DNA of 64,000 nt from Aquidulcibacter paucihalophilus. GTDB lineage: Bacteria; Pseudomonadota; Alphaproteobacteria; Caulobacterales; Caulobacteraceae. Each line of letters begins with the position of its first letter. Position 1 is the stretch's first letter. A program made the position numbers and the translations under genes. The DNA lies in the NCBI GenBank assembly GCA_030285985.1, contig CP127384.1:930001-994000 (forward strand), read 5' to 3'. This document shows positions 34,527 through 43,114 of this stretch, one piece after another. The notes below the pieces were generated by a model. The model searched no databases, had not been told where the DNA came from, and saw nothing but the letters and a program-made list of their open reading frames with translations.

Positions 34527-35809
34527 TGATCCTGCGACGCTCCTTCCGGATGCTGACAGTCACGGCGGCGATGAGTCTTGTGCTCATCGCCGCGCCTGTC
34601 CTTGCGGCCGATCCCGAGGCGCCGACGCCCGTCCCTGTCGCCGCAGCCGTCGCCAGTCCCGAGCGGGCCCGGATGAACCAACGGGTCTTTGACCGCGTCT
34701 GGTATGAGGTGCGGGGCCAGTATTACGATCCCGAGCTGCACGGCGTGGACTGGAACGCTGCGCGCCGGACCTGGCGGCCGGTCGCGCTCGCGGCGCCGGA
34801 CGACCGGACCCTTTACCGCGCGCTCGGTGAGATGCTCGATCTGCTGGACGACGACCATGCGGGGGCCTCTCCGCCGGCCGTGGCTCGCCGCCAGGACACG
34901 GTCCGTCAGCGCCGCGCCGCCATCGGCGTGTCCCTGCGCCCCGAGCCGTCGGGCGAAAGCTATCTGATCGAACAGGTCCGGCCGGACTCGCCCGCCGCAG
35001 AGGCCGGTCTGGCTGTGGGCTGGCGGCTGGTCACCGGCGAAGGGGCACCATGGACCCCCGAACAGGATATTGCCGAGGGTCGGCCCGTGACCCTGTCGCT
35101 GGTCGATACCGACGGCGCAGCCCGGACCCTGACCCTGATCCCGCGCCTGATGGAGCCCGCGCCGGCCTTTGTCGCTGACCATTCCCGACCGGGTGTGCTG
35201 GTGCTGACCGTGGACGGCTTCGAGGCGGGGCTGGGCCGGTGGATGGGCGATCAACTGGCGAACCTGCCGCCCGAGACGGACGTGATCATCGATCTGCGCG
35301 GCAACCCCGGTGGGCGGCTGGCCGAGGCCGATGCCGTGCTGAGCTGTTTCCTGCCGCGTGACCGGCTGTGGGCCGCGCGCACAGGCCGCTCGGGTCGCCG
35401 GGTGGACCTGAGGACCGCCGGCGGCTGCGGCGATCTGGATCAGCCCGTGACGAACGAGGTGGCGATTCTGGTGGACGCCAACAGCCGCAGCGCCGCCGAG
35501 CTGACGCCCGCCGCTCTTCAGGAGGCGGGACGCGCGGTGGTGGTCGGGGCTCCTACGGCGGGGTCCGTCCTGATCTCCCAGGAGACCCGGCTGCCGGACG
35601 GCGGACGCCTGAGCCTCAGTCGGGCTGACTTCGTCACGGTCGGCGGGGTTCGGCTCGAAAAGCGCGGCGTGACGCCCGATGTGGCCGCGCCCCTGACCCC
35701 GGAGGACCGGCTTGCCGGTCGTGACCCCGGTCTGGGGGCCGCCCTGGCCGCCCTGGCCGGCCCCCGTTCCGGGCCCGTGGTGGCGCTCCAGGCCGCCCCG
35801 GCGCTCTAG
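34526..35809 (+). CDS. S41-family peptidase-like secreted protein
   Basis: 427 residues from the ATG (433 from a GTG at 34508). Signal peptide ([19 protein letters not shown]), an N-terminal helical domain, a PDZ-like part ([36 protein letters not shown]), and an S41 core ([40 protein letters not shown]). The Ser near residue 320 is in place. The Lys of the usual Ser-Lys dyad, normally in a G-T-GK segment, is not seen in [11 protein letters not shown], so activity is uncertain. The stop shares a CTAG with the convergent purT stop. Confidence 0.82.
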   Translation: MILRRSFRMLTVTAAMSLVLIAAPVLAADPEAPTPVPVAAAVASPERARMNQRVFDRVWYEVRGQYYDPELHGVDWNAARRTWRPVALAAPDDRTLYRALGEMLDLLDDDHAGASPPAVARRQDTVRQRRAAIGVSLRPEPSGESYLIEQVRPDSPAAEAGLAVGWRLVTGEGAPWTPEQDIAEGRPVTLSLVDTDGAARTLTLIPRLMEPAPAFVADHSRPGVLVLTVDGFEAGLGRWMGDQLANLPPETDVIIDLRGNPGGRLAEADAVLSCFLPRDRLWAARTGRSGRRVDLRTAGGCGDLDQPVTNEVAILVDANSRSAAELTPAALQEAGRAVVVGAPTAGSVLISQETRLPDGGRLSLSRADFVTVGGVRLEKRGVTPDVAAPLTPEDRLAGRDPGLGAALAALAGPRSGPVVALQAAPAL

Positions 35810-36999
35810 CCCGCGACCACCCGAACCCGCGACGCCGCCTCGCGCGCGCGTTCGCGGGCCTGTTCGACGGTGTCGCCGCGCGCCGTGGCCACGCCCATGC
35901 GGCGGCTGACATAGCTCTCGGGCTTGCCGAACAGGCGAAGGTCGGCGGTCGGCACCGACAGGGCCTCCGCCACGCCCTCGAAGGCGACCCCCACCGCATC
36001 CATGCCGCCATAGATGACCGCGCTGGCACCGATGTCGCGCTGGCTGACGTCGACGGGCAGGCCGAGGATGGCGCGGGCGTGCAGGGCGAATTCGCTCATG
36101 GTCTGGGTCGCGAGGGTCACCAGGCCCGTGTCGTGCGGTCGCGGCGACACCTCCGAGAACCAGACCTGGTCGCCCTTCACGAACAGCTCGACTCCGAACA
36201 CCCCGAGGCCGCCGAGCGCATCGGTGACCTTGCGGGCGATGTCCTGTGCCGAGGCGAGGGCGGCGGGCGTCATCGCCTGCGGCTGCCAGCTCTCGACATA
36301 GTCGCCCTTGACCTGACGGTGGCCGATGGGGGCGCAGAAGTCGGTGCGAACCGCGCCGTCACGCAGGGAGCGAACGGTCAGCAGGGTGATTTCGAAGTCG
36401 AAATCGATCCGGCCTTCGACGATCACCGTCGCGGTCTCGACCCGCCCGCCGGACTGGGCATAGGCCCACGCGTTGGCGGCGTCCTCGAGCGCGTCGATCA
36501 TCGACTGGCCCTTCCCCGACGACGACATCACCGGCTTGATGAAGACCGGCAGGCCGATGCGGTGGGCCGCCTCGGCCAGTTCGGCGGCGGAGGTGGCGAA
36601 GGCATAGGGGCTGGTGGGCAGGCCGAGGTCCTCGGCGGCCAGCCGGCGGATGCCCTCGCGGTTCATGGTCAGCTGGGTGGCCCGCGCGGTCGGGATCACC
36701 GTCGCCAGCCCGGCGGCCTCGATCTGCGCCAGCACATCCGTGGCGATGGCCTCGATCTCGGGCACGATGATGTGCGGGGCCTCGGCCAGGATGACGCCGT
36801 TCAGCACCTGCGGATCGGTCATCGGAATGACGTGGCTGCGATGGGCCACCTGCATGGCGGGGGCGTTGGGATAGCGGTCGACAGCGATGACCTCGGCACC
36901 CAGCCGCTGCAGCTCGATGGCCACCTCCTTGCCGAGCTCGCCCGCGCCGAGAAGCATGACGCGGACGGCGCTGTCGGAGAGAGGGGTGCCGAGTTTCAT
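35806..36999 (-). CDS. purT: Formate-dependent GAR transformylase
   Basis: 397 residues. ATP-grasp enzyme that formylates glycinamide ribonucleotide with formate and ATP, an alternative to PurN. N-terminus [20 protein letters not shown], then [47 protein letters not shown] and [18 protein letters not shown]. Convergent with the S41 gene, sharing four bases. Confidence 0.95.
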   Translation of the reverse strand: MKLGTPLSDSAVRVMLLGAGELGKEVAIELQRLGAEVIAVDRYPNAPAMQVAHRSHVIPMTDPQVLNGVILAEAPHIIVPEIEAIATDVLAQIEAAGLATVIPTARATQLTMNREGIRRLAAEDLGLPTSPYAFATSAAELAEAAHRIGLPVFIKPVMSSSGKGQSMIDALEDAANAWAYAQSGGRVETATVIVEGRIDFDFEITLLTVRSLRDGAVRTDFCAPIGHRQVKGDYVESWQPQAMTPAALASAQDIARKVTDALGGLGVFGVELFVKGDQVWFSEVSPRPHDTGLVTLATQTMSEFALHARAILGLPVDVSQRDIGASAVIYGGMDAVGVAFEGVAEALSVPTADLRLFGKPESYVSRRMGVATARGDTVEQARERAREAASRVRVVAG

Positions 37000-37016
37000 G
37001 GGTTGCTTTCCAGCGG

Positions 37017-37862
37017 TCAGTTCGCGGGCGGGGGTACGGCGTACAGGCGGCGGACCGCGTCGAGCGCGGCCCCGTGATAGATGGTGGCGTGGGTTTCATC
37101 CGGGCGCGGCTGGAAGGTCCAGGTCAAGCCGGGGCTGGCGTGTTCCCGCAGGTTGGCGGTCAGGGTCTCCATCAGCGCCTGCGCTTCGGCCCCCTCGTTC
37201 CCCATGGTCAGGATCAGGGTACGCGCATCGTTCGAATGGTCGCGAAGGTGAGCGCCCGACTGTTGCGCCAACCGTCCGCCGTCCCACCAAAGGCTGGGGC
37301 TCACGGCGACCCAGGCGTCGAACATCTGCGGTTCCTTGAGGAAGGTCTCAACGACGAAGAGACCCGCCAGCGACTCGCCCATCAGCGCGGTCTCGCCGTT
37401 GGTGCGGAAGCGGGACTCGACGAACGGCTGGACCTCATCGGCGATGAAGCGCCGAAACCGTTCGGACTGGCCGTGTGTCGGATAGCGCGCGATCAGTTCC
37501 GGGTTTTCTGTCGGCAGGGCCAGTTCGTTGCGGCGATCCACCGAGGCGATCCCGATCAGGATGATGTCCCGCGTCGTGCCGTTGACTGTGCCCAGCTGGG
37601 CCAGGCCCGAGATGTGATGGAAGTCCTGCCAGGTCGTCCCGCCATCCAGCAGATAGAGCACCGGGTAGCTGCGGCCACTTTCTGCATAGCCGGGCGGGAG
37701 CCAGACATTGATCTCGCGCGTCGCGCCCAGGACTGCGGAGGGCAGGGCGTAGGACTGGCCGATGACGATCGGCGTCGGTTCCGACTGCGCCTCGACTGGC
37801 GATGCCGCCGCCAGAATCGCGCCGGTCGCCAACAGGGCCGCGATCGCGCTTCGCAAACTCAT
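37017..37862 (-). CDS. Secreted esterase (esterase D / IroE-like alpha/beta hydrolase)
   Basis: 281 residues. Signal peptide ([20 protein letters not shown]) and a PF00756-type domain: [30 protein letters not shown], nucleophile Ser in [17 protein letters not shown], and His near [11 protein letters not shown]. Such enzymes hydrolyse siderophore esters or other acyl esters; the substrate is not evident. The start overlaps the upstream VOC gene's stop (ATGA). Confidence 0.85.
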   Translation of the reverse strand: MSLRSAIAALLATGAILAAASPVEAQSEPTPIVIGQSYALPSAVLGATREINVWLPPGYAESGRSYPVLYLLDGGTTWQDFHHISGLAQLGTVNGTTRDIILIGIASVDRRNELALPTENPELIARYPTHGQSERFRRFIADEVQPFVESRFRTNGETALMGESLAGLFVVETFLKEPQMFDAWVAVSPSLWWDGGRLAQQSGAHLRDHSNDARTLILTMGNEGAEAQALMETLTANLREHASPGLTWTFQPRPDETHATIYHGAALDAVRRLYAVPPPAN

Positions 37863-38254
37863 CTCGTCTCCCCGGCCGGTTCGATCAGATCCCAGGCGTT
37901 GCCGTACAGATCCTCGAAGACGGCGACCACGCCGTACTCCTCGCGCCGGGGCGTTTCGCGGAAGTGGACGCCTGCCGTGAGGAAGGCCGCATGGTCCCGG
38001 TCGAAATCCTCGGTCTCGAGGAACAGCCAGACGCGCCCGCCGGACTGGTTGCCGACCGCGGCCCGCTGTTCGTCCGTTACGGCGCGCGCGAGCAGCAGGG
38101 AGGTCTGGCCGCCGCGCGGCGTGACCCGGACCCATCGCTTGCCCCCGCCCCGATCGGCGTCTTCGCTCAGTTCAAACCCCAGCTTGCCGACATAGAAGGC
38201 GATGGCCTCGTCATAGTCGCGGACCAGCAGGCTGAAGGCGGCGATGTGGGCCAT
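37859..38254 (-). CDS. VOC (glyoxalase/dioxygenase fold) protein
   Basis: 131 residues, one VOC module pair. It begins AAFSLLVRDYDEAIAFYVGK, then KRWVRVTPRGGQTSLLLARA and VAVFEDLYGNAWDLIEPAG. Metal-binding His/Glu positions are partly visible (H3, E near the C-terminus). Substrate unknown. Its ATG directly abuts the transketolase stop, and it is coupled to the esterase gene. Confidence 0.85.
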   Translation of the reverse strand: MAHIAAFSLLVRDYDEAIAFYVGKLGFELSEDADRGGGKRWVRVTPRGGQTSLLLARAVTDEQRAAVGNQSGGRVWLFLETEDFDRDHAAFLTAGVHFRETPRREEYGVVAVFEDLYGNAWDLIEPAGETR

Positions 38255-40263
38255 CAGCCCTTGAGCCGTGCCTTCGCCGCCGCGACCACCGCGTCCGTGG
38301 TGATCCCGAACTTCTCGTACAGAACTTCGGCCGGAGCGCTGGCACCGAAACCGGTCATGCCGACGAAGGCACCGTCCTCGCCGATGAACCGTTCCCAGCC
38401 CTGCTGGATGGCGGCCTCGACGGCGACGCGGACCGTGCCGCGGCCGATGACCGAGGCCTGGTATTTGGCGGTCTGCTCAAAGAAGAGCTCGAAACAGGGA
38501 ACCGAGACGACGCGGGTCGGCGTGCCTTCGGCCTCCAGCACATCGGCGGCGGCGAGCGCGAGCGCCAGTTCCGTGCCCGTGCCGAACAGGGTGACTTTCG
38601 CCGTGCCCTTGGCGGCCCGGATTTCATAGGCCCCCCTGGCCGACAGATTTCCGTCCGAAGCGACGGTGCGCACGGCCGGGGTCTTTTGACGCGACAGGGC
38701 CATGGCCGAGGGTGCGGTCTTGTGCTCCAGCGCCGCCTGCCAGCACTCCATGGCCTCGACCGTATCGGCCGGGCGGAAGACGAGCAGGTTCGGAATGGCG
38801 CGCAGGGCGGCCAGATGCTCGACCGGCTGGTGCGTCGGGCCGTCCTCGCCGAGGCCGATGCTGTCATGGGTCAGGACGTGGATCGCCCGCACGCCCATCA
38901 GGGCACCGAGGCGGATCGCCGGGCGGCTGTAGTCCGAGAACACCATGAAGGTGCCGCCGTAGGGGATGATCCCGCCGTGCAGCGCCATACCGTTCATGGC
39001 CGCGGCCATACCGAACTCGCGGATGCCCCAGTTGACGTAGCGGCCTTCATAGGACGGCGCGTCGAAGATCGGCGTGCCCTTGACGAAGGTGTTGTTCGAG
39101 CCGGTCAGGTCGGCCGAGCCGCCGACCAGTTCGGGGATGGCGGCGAACAGTTCGTCCAGCGCCGCGCCCGACGACTGGCGCGTGGCCTGGGCCGGCTTCG
39201 TCTCGACCAGTTCGGCGATCTTCGCATTCAGGGCGTCGAAGGCACCCGCCGGCAGGTCGCCCTTCATGGCCCGCGTGAAGTCGGCCGCCTGCGACGAGGC
39301 GTTCAGCCGGGCTTCCCAGGCCTTGCGCTCCTTCGCGCCGCGGCGTCCGACCTTCTTCCAGGCCTTTTCGATCGCCTCAGGCAGTTCGAACGGCTCGTGG
39401 GTCCACGACAGACCGAGGCGCGTGGCCGCGATCTCGGCCGCGCCCAGCGCGGCACCGTGGGTCTTGTGGCTGCCTTCCATGGTGGCGGCGCCGCGGCCGA
39501 TCTTCGTCCTGCAGGCGATGAGGGTCGGCTTGTCCTGGCGCGTCGCCCACTGCAGGGCTGACTTGATGGCCTTCATGTCGTGGCCGTCGATGGCCTTGAC
39601 GGCCCAGCCGGCGGCCTTGAAGCGTGCCTTCTGGTCGGTGGCGTCCGACAGGGAAACGGCCCCGTCGATGGTGATGGCGTTGTCGTCCCACAGCACGGTC
39701 AGCTTGTTCAGCTTGTAACGGCCGGCCAGGGCGATCGCCTCCTGCGACACGCCCTCCATCAGACAGCCGTCGCCGGCGATCACCCAGGTGCGGTGGTCGA
39801 CCAGGTCCTTGCCGTATTTGGCGGCCAGATGGCGCTCGGCCATGGCGAAGCCGACGCTGTTGGCGAGGCCCTGGCCCAGCGGACCGGTGGTCGTCTCCAC
39901 GCCCGGCATATGGCCGAACTCGGGGTGACCCGCGGTCTTCGAGCCCCACTGGCGGAAGTTCGACAGCTCGTCCCTGGTCGCGGCCTTGTAGCCGGTCAGG
40001 TGCAGCAGGCTGTAGATCAGCATCGAGCCGTGGCCGGCCGACAGGATGAAACGATCCCGGTCCGCCCAGTCGGGGCGGCTGGCGTCGAACTTCAGGAATT
40101 TCGAGAACAGCACCGTGGCCACATCGGCCATGCCCATCGGCATGCCGGGGTGGCCGCTCTTCGCCTTCTCGACCCCGTCCATGGACAGCACCCGGATGGC
40201 GTCGGCCATCTGCTTGGGCGTAGCTTTTTCGGATACGGTCTTGCTGTTGGCCACGGGCGGCAC
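38254..40263 (-). CDS. tkt: Transketolase
   Basis: 669 residues. TPP enzyme of the pentose phosphate and Calvin-type carbon exchange. Hallmarks: KSGHPGMPMGMADVATVLF, ILSAGHGSMLIYSLLHLTGY, GPLGQGLANSVGFAMAERHL, TPP-binding GDGCLMEGVSQEA with NKLTVLWDDN, HDSIGLGEDGPTHQPVEHLA and the C-terminal EGTPTRVVSVPCFELF. In relatives tkt lies next to gap; here seven genes separate them. Confidence 0.97.
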   Translation of the reverse strand: MPPVANSKTVSEKATPKQMADAIRVLSMDGVEKAKSGHPGMPMGMADVATVLFSKFLKFDASRPDWADRDRFILSAGHGSMLIYSLLHLTGYKAATRDELSNFRQWGSKTAGHPEFGHMPGVETTTGPLGQGLANSVGFAMAERHLAAKYGKDLVDHRTWVIAGDGCLMEGVSQEAIALAGRYKLNKLTVLWDDNAITIDGAVSLSDATDQKARFKAAGWAVKAIDGHDMKAIKSALQWATRQDKPTLIACRTKIGRGAATMEGSHKTHGAALGAAEIAATRLGLSWTHEPFELPEAIEKAWKKVGRRGAKERKAWEARLNASSQAADFTRAMKGDLPAGAFDALNAKIAELVETKPAQATRQSSGAALDELFAAIPELVGGSADLTGSNNTFVKGTPIFDAPSYEGRYVNWGIREFGMAAAMNGMALHGGIIPYGGTFMVFSDYSRPAIRLGALMGVRAIHVLTHDSIGLGEDGPTHQPVEHLAALRAIPNLLVFRPADTVEAMECWQAALEHKTAPSAMALSRQKTPAVRTVASDGNLSARGAYEIRAAKGTAKVTLFGTGTELALALAAADVLEAEGTPTRVVSVPCFELFFEQTAKYQASVIGRGTVRVAVEAAIQQGWERFIGEDGAFVGMTGFGASAPAEVLYEKFGITTDAVVAAAKARLKG

Positions 40264-40351
40264 TTTCGTCGGGAGGCGGAAAAAGGGAGGCGCGCCGCTT
40301 TACCCCGACGCGTCGGCGGGTTCTATACGGATTCTGGAGGATGTGACCCGA

Positions 40352-40609
40352 ATGGACGCTGCATCGGCCGCCAAGGACCGAGTCGACCGCGCGCTGGCGC
40401 TGCTGGAACGCCGTCTGCTGGAGCTCAAGAGCCGGGCGGCCGGCTCCAGCCGCGTGCCGGACGACGACCTGTTCGCGCCTGAACCGTCGACCGAGACAGA
40501 CCGCGCGCGCATCCATGAGCTGGAAGCCGCCGGCCGGGATGCCGCCGAGGCCCTGTCGCACGCCGCCGATGCGATTCGCGAAAGTCTTGCCGAACAGGAG
40601 GCCCGCTGA
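40352..40609 (+). CDS. DUF4164-like coiled-coil protein
   Basis: 85 residues, almost wholly helical (KDRVDRALALLERRLLELKS, then RARIHELEAAGRDAAEAL). Conserved small gene directly ahead of zapA in alphaproteobacteria; probably linked to ZapA/FtsZ function (inference). GGAGG at 40336-40340 precedes it; the stop overlaps the zapA start (TGATG). Confidence 0.8.
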   Translation: MDAASAAKDRVDRALALLERRLLELKSRAAGSSRVPDDDLFAPEPSTETDRARIHELEAAGRDAAEALSHAADAIRESLAEQEAR

Positions 40610-40926
40610 TGGCGACGGTGACCGTCGAGATCAACGGCCGCCCCTATGCCGTCGGTTGCGCCGACGGCCAGGAAGAGCGCGTCCGCATCCTCGCCAAACA
40701 GTTTGACGGCCATGTGCGTCAGGTGGCGGGCGAGGTCGGCCATGTCGGCGACATCCGCCTGTTCCTCATGGCGGGGCTGATGCTGGCCGACGAACTGCAT
40801 GAGGTCCGGCTGGGCAATCCCGGTGCCTCCGCCGTGGCCGCCGCGGCCTCTGCCTCGACCGACGGCGTGGCCGAGGCGCTGAACGCCGTCGCGGCCCGGC
40901 TGGAGAAGATCGCCCAGGGTCTGTGA
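40609..40926 (+). CDS. zapA: Cell division protein ZapA
   Basis: 105 residues. FtsZ-bundling protein of the division ring. N-terminal ZapA domain: TVEINGRPYAVGCADGQEER, then LAKQFDGHVRQVAGEVGHVG and DIRLFLMAGLMLADELHEV; the C-terminal helix gives the coiled-coil. Coupled to the DUF4164 gene and followed by the 6S RNA, a widely conserved order. Confidence 0.92.
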   Translation: MATVTVEINGRPYAVGCADGQEERVRILAKQFDGHVRQVAGEVGHVGDIRLFLMAGLMLADELHEVRLGNPGASAVAAAASASTDGVAEALNAVAARLEKIAQGL

Positions 40927-40936
40927 CCCCCGGCCA

Positions 40937-40965
40937 TTGTTCCGCCCCCGCTTAGGGACTATCTT
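40937..40965 (+). promoter_or_regulatory. Promoter of the 6S RNA
   Basis: TTGTTC (40937-40942) and TATCTT (40960-40965) with a 17-base spacer, read as -35 and -10 boxes. They predict a start at about 40972, where the 6S RNA closing stem begins. Confidence 0.55.
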
Positions 40966-40971
40966 GGTCAA

Positions 40972-41140
40972 CGGCGGGTCCTGCTGCGGCTCTCGTCGAA
41001 GGCAACATTTCCTTGCGACCTTAATTCACTCAAAGGGAGCTGTCCCTGATCAGGCCCGTGGGCCTGGGCACACGGCGCCCACCTGGCTACCCAGGTCGAG
41101 AGGATTTAAACGCCCTTCACGGTTCTTGCGGCGCCGCCAA
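40972..41140 (+). ncRNA. ssrS: 6S RNA (predicted)
   Basis: The 328 bases between zapA and the 5-formyl-THF cyclo-ligase gene hold no reading frame, and this is the classic 6S RNA position in proteobacteria. The proposed RNA of about 170 bases starts six to seven bases after a good promoter. Its ends can pair (GGCGG near 40973 with CCGCC near 41135, and GAAGG with CCTTC). The centre has the usual open bubble with AT-rich sides (ACCTTAATTCACTC and GAGGATTTAAACGCC) around a GC-rich terminal stem (AGGCCCGTGGGCCTGGG, ACCTGGCTACCCAGGT). A pyrimidine/T-rich stretch follows. 6S RNA binds sigma-70 RNA polymerase in slow growth. The exact ends are estimates. Confidence 0.75.
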
Positions 41141-41254
41141 CCCTTCCCCTTTTCCGGACGCTGACGCCCGCGATGCGGCCGCGCGCTGCTTGAGCGCGGT
41201 TGCTGCGCGCGGTACGGCTGGCCGGCGTGTTCGACGCGGCCGGCGGCTTCTTTC

Positions 41255-41800
41255 ATGACTGACAAACATCAGCTCCGCGCCGCCATGCGGGCCGCCCGCA
41301 AGCGTCTGGCCGGGCTGGATGCGGGTGCGGCCGGCCGCGCAGCGGAACAGGCCGGGGCCCTGCCGCCCGGACGGGTCGTCGCCGTCTATCGCGCCATCGG
41401 ATCCGAACTGGACGTCGAGGCCCTGTCGCACGCCCTGATCCAGGCCGGCCGCGAACTCTGCCTGCCGGTGGTGATCGAGCGGGACGCCCCGATGATCTTC
41501 CGTCGATGGTCTCCGGGCGAGCCGCTGGAACTGGACGAAGCCGGCGTACCCGCGCCGTTTCCGCTCGCCGAGGTGGTTGAGCCCGATCTGATCCTGACGC
41601 CGCTGCTGGCCTTCGATGCCCGGGGCGGTCGGCTGGGGCAGGGCGGGGGCTATTACGACCGGACCTTCGCCGCGCGGCCTGATGTCACCCGGATCGGCTT
41701 CGCCTATGCCGGCCAGCAGGTCGACGACCTGCCCGTCGAATCCCACGACATCCGTCTGCATGGCGTTCTGACCGAGACCGGCTATAGACCCTTCGCATGA
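41255..41800 (+). CDS. 5-formyltetrahydrofolate cyclo-ligase
   Basis: 181 residues. Returns 5-formyl-THF to 5,10-methenyl-THF using ATP. Signature RLGQGGGYYDRTFA in the C-terminal half, with LILTPLLAFDARGGRLG before it and an N-terminal basic helix (KHQLRAAMRAARKRLAG). It follows the 6S RNA as in E. coli (ygfA/fau). Overlaps the next gene by four bases. Confidence 0.92.
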   Translation: MTDKHQLRAAMRAARKRLAGLDAGAAGRAAEQAGALPPGRVVAVYRAIGSELDVEALSHALIQAGRELCLPVVIERDAPMIFRRWSPGEPLELDEAGVPAPFPLAEVVEPDLILTPLLAFDARGGRLGQGGGYYDRTFAARPDVTRIGFAYAGQQVDDLPVESHDIRLHGVLTETGYRPFA

Positions 41801-42621
41801 GACTGGCTTTTTTCGGTGATGTCGTCGGCAAGTCCGGACGGGACGGGCTGAGCGATCACCTGCCCGGCCTGAAGCGCGACCTGAAACTCGATTTCGTGGT
41901 GGTCAATGCAGAGAACGCCGCGGGCGGTTTCGGCATCACCGAGAACACGGCGCGCGAGCTGTTCATGGCCGGTGCCGACTGCCTGACGCTGGGCAATCAC
42001 AGCTGGGACCAGCGCGAGGCCCTGACCTATATCGTGCGCGAGCCGCGCCTGATCCGCCCGGCCAACTATCCGCGCCTGATGGACGCCCCCGGGGCGGGCG
42101 CCAATCTGTTCGAGACCCAGAGCGGCAAGACCGTGCTGGTCATGAATGTGCTGGGCCGCATCCACATGGATCCGATGGACTGCCCGTTCAGCGCGGTCGA
42201 GAAAGAGCTGGCCGCCTGTCCGATGGGCATGGCCGCCGACGCCATCATCGTCGACATGCATTGCGAGGCGACCTCCGAGAAGATGGCCATGGGCCATTTC
42301 TGCGACGGCCGCGCCTCGCTGGTGGTCGGCACCCACACCCATGTCCCGACCGCCGACTGCCAGATCCTGCCTGGCGGCACGGCCTACCAGACCGACGCCG
42401 GCGGCTGCTGCGACTACGACAGCGTCATCGGTAATGAGAAGGAAGAGCCCCTGCGGCGGTTCACGACCCGGCTGTCGGGCGGGCGCTACACCCCCGCGCA
42501 CGGCCCGGCGACCATCTGCGGCGTCTATGTCGAGACCGACGACAAGACCGGTCTGGCCACGCGGGTCGAACCGATCCGGGTCGGCGGACGGTTGAGCCAG
42601 GCGATTCCTGTACCGGCTTGA
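41797..42621 (+). CDS. YmdB-type metallophosphoesterase (TIGR00282)
   Basis: 274 residues. Calcineurin-like phosphodiesterase: MRLAFFGDVVGKSGRDGL, VVNAENAAGGFGIT, LTLGNHSWDQREALTYI, DMHCEATSEKMAMGHFCDGR and VVGTHTHVPTADCQILPGGT, which contain the metal ligands. Related YmdB enzymes hydrolyse 2',3'-cyclic nucleotides. Coupled to the 5-FCL gene (ATGA). Confidence 0.93.
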   Translation: MRLAFFGDVVGKSGRDGLSDHLPGLKRDLKLDFVVVNAENAAGGFGITENTARELFMAGADCLTLGNHSWDQREALTYIVREPRLIRPANYPRLMDAPGAGANLFETQSGKTVLVMNVLGRIHMDPMDCPFSAVEKELAACPMGMAADAIIVDMHCEATSEKMAMGHFCDGRASLVVGTHTHVPTADCQILPGGTAYQTDAGGCCDYDSVIGNEKEEPLRRFTTRLSGGRYTPAHGPATICGVYVETDDKTGLATRVEPIRVGGRLSQAIPVPA

Positions 42622-42664
42622 CGGAAAAGTTTACGAGCGTAATCTCATAGGATTACAAACGTAG
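42618..42664 (+). promoter_or_regulatory. Promoter with two-site BlaI-like operator
   Basis: TTGACG (42618-42623) and TAATCT (42640-42645), 16 bases apart, form a promoter. A perfect dyad TTACGAGCGTAA (42631-42642) fills the spacer, and a second half-conserved copy TTACAAACGTAG (42653-42664) begins 22 bases (two helical turns) later, at the predicted start. BlaI/MecI repressors bind such TTAC/GTAA dyads, so autorepression of the downstream regulator is likely. Confidence 0.6.
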
Positions 42665-42679
42665 TCTGAAGGTCTCGCC

Positions 42680-42790
42680 GTGCGCCCATCCCTGTCTCCC
42701 GTCCTCGCCGGCCTGATCGCGGGCGGTGTCGGGGTGGTCTGCCACTGGATCATTGAGGCCCGGATCGACCGCACGGTGCTGCGATCCTGA
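42680..42790 (+). CDS. Possible 36-residue membrane peptide ahead of the BlaI-like gene
   Basis: GTG start with GAAGG eight bases upstream; reads MRPSLSPVLAGLIAGGVGVV then CHWIIEARIDRTVLRS, one hydrophobic helix. Its stop overlaps the putative CTG start of the repressor, which would give translational coupling. It may only be a leader that delivers ribosomes. Confidence 0.4.
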   Translation: MRPSLSPVLAGLIAGGVGVVCHWIIEARIDRTVLRS

Positions 42791-43113
42791 ACCCGGCGCG
42801 CATACTGGCCACCCAGGCCGAGAGCGCGGTGCTCGCCGCGCTCTGGAGGCGCGGCCCCCTGTCTTTCGCCTCCCTGATCGAGGAGGTGAGGGCCGGCCAG
42901 CCCTGGGCGGACGCGACCATCAAGACCCTTCTGCATCGCCTGATGCAGAAGGGGGCGGTCCGTTCGCAGAAGGACGACGGCCGCCTGCGCTATCACGCCG
43001 TCATCGACCGCCAGGCCTATGTCGAGGGCGAGGTGCAGGACCTGCTGGACCGGCTGTTCGACGGCAAGCCTGATCGACTGGTCGCCTTGCTGGCGGACCG
43101 GCTCGACCTCTGA
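42787..43113 (+). CDS. BlaI/MecI/CopY-family transcriptional repressor
   Basis: About 108 residues. Winged-helix N-terminus (TQAESAVLAALWRRGPLSFA, ATIKTLLHRLMQKGAVRSQK, GRLRYHAVIDRQAYVEGE) and dimerising C-terminus. The family alignment needs residues upstream of the first in-frame GTG (42829), yet only CTG codons lie between there and a stop at 42754; the CTG at 42787 overlapping the upstream peptide's stop is my best start. No BlaR-type sensor protease or beta-lactamase gene is adjacent. Likely autoregulated through the operator at 42631-42664. Confidence 0.75.
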   Translation: MNPARILATQAESAVLAALWRRGPLSFASLIEEVRAGQPWADATIKTLLHRLMQKGAVRSQKDDGRLRYHAVIDRQAYVEGEVQDLLDRLFDGKPDRLVALLADRLDL

Positions 43114-43114
43114 A

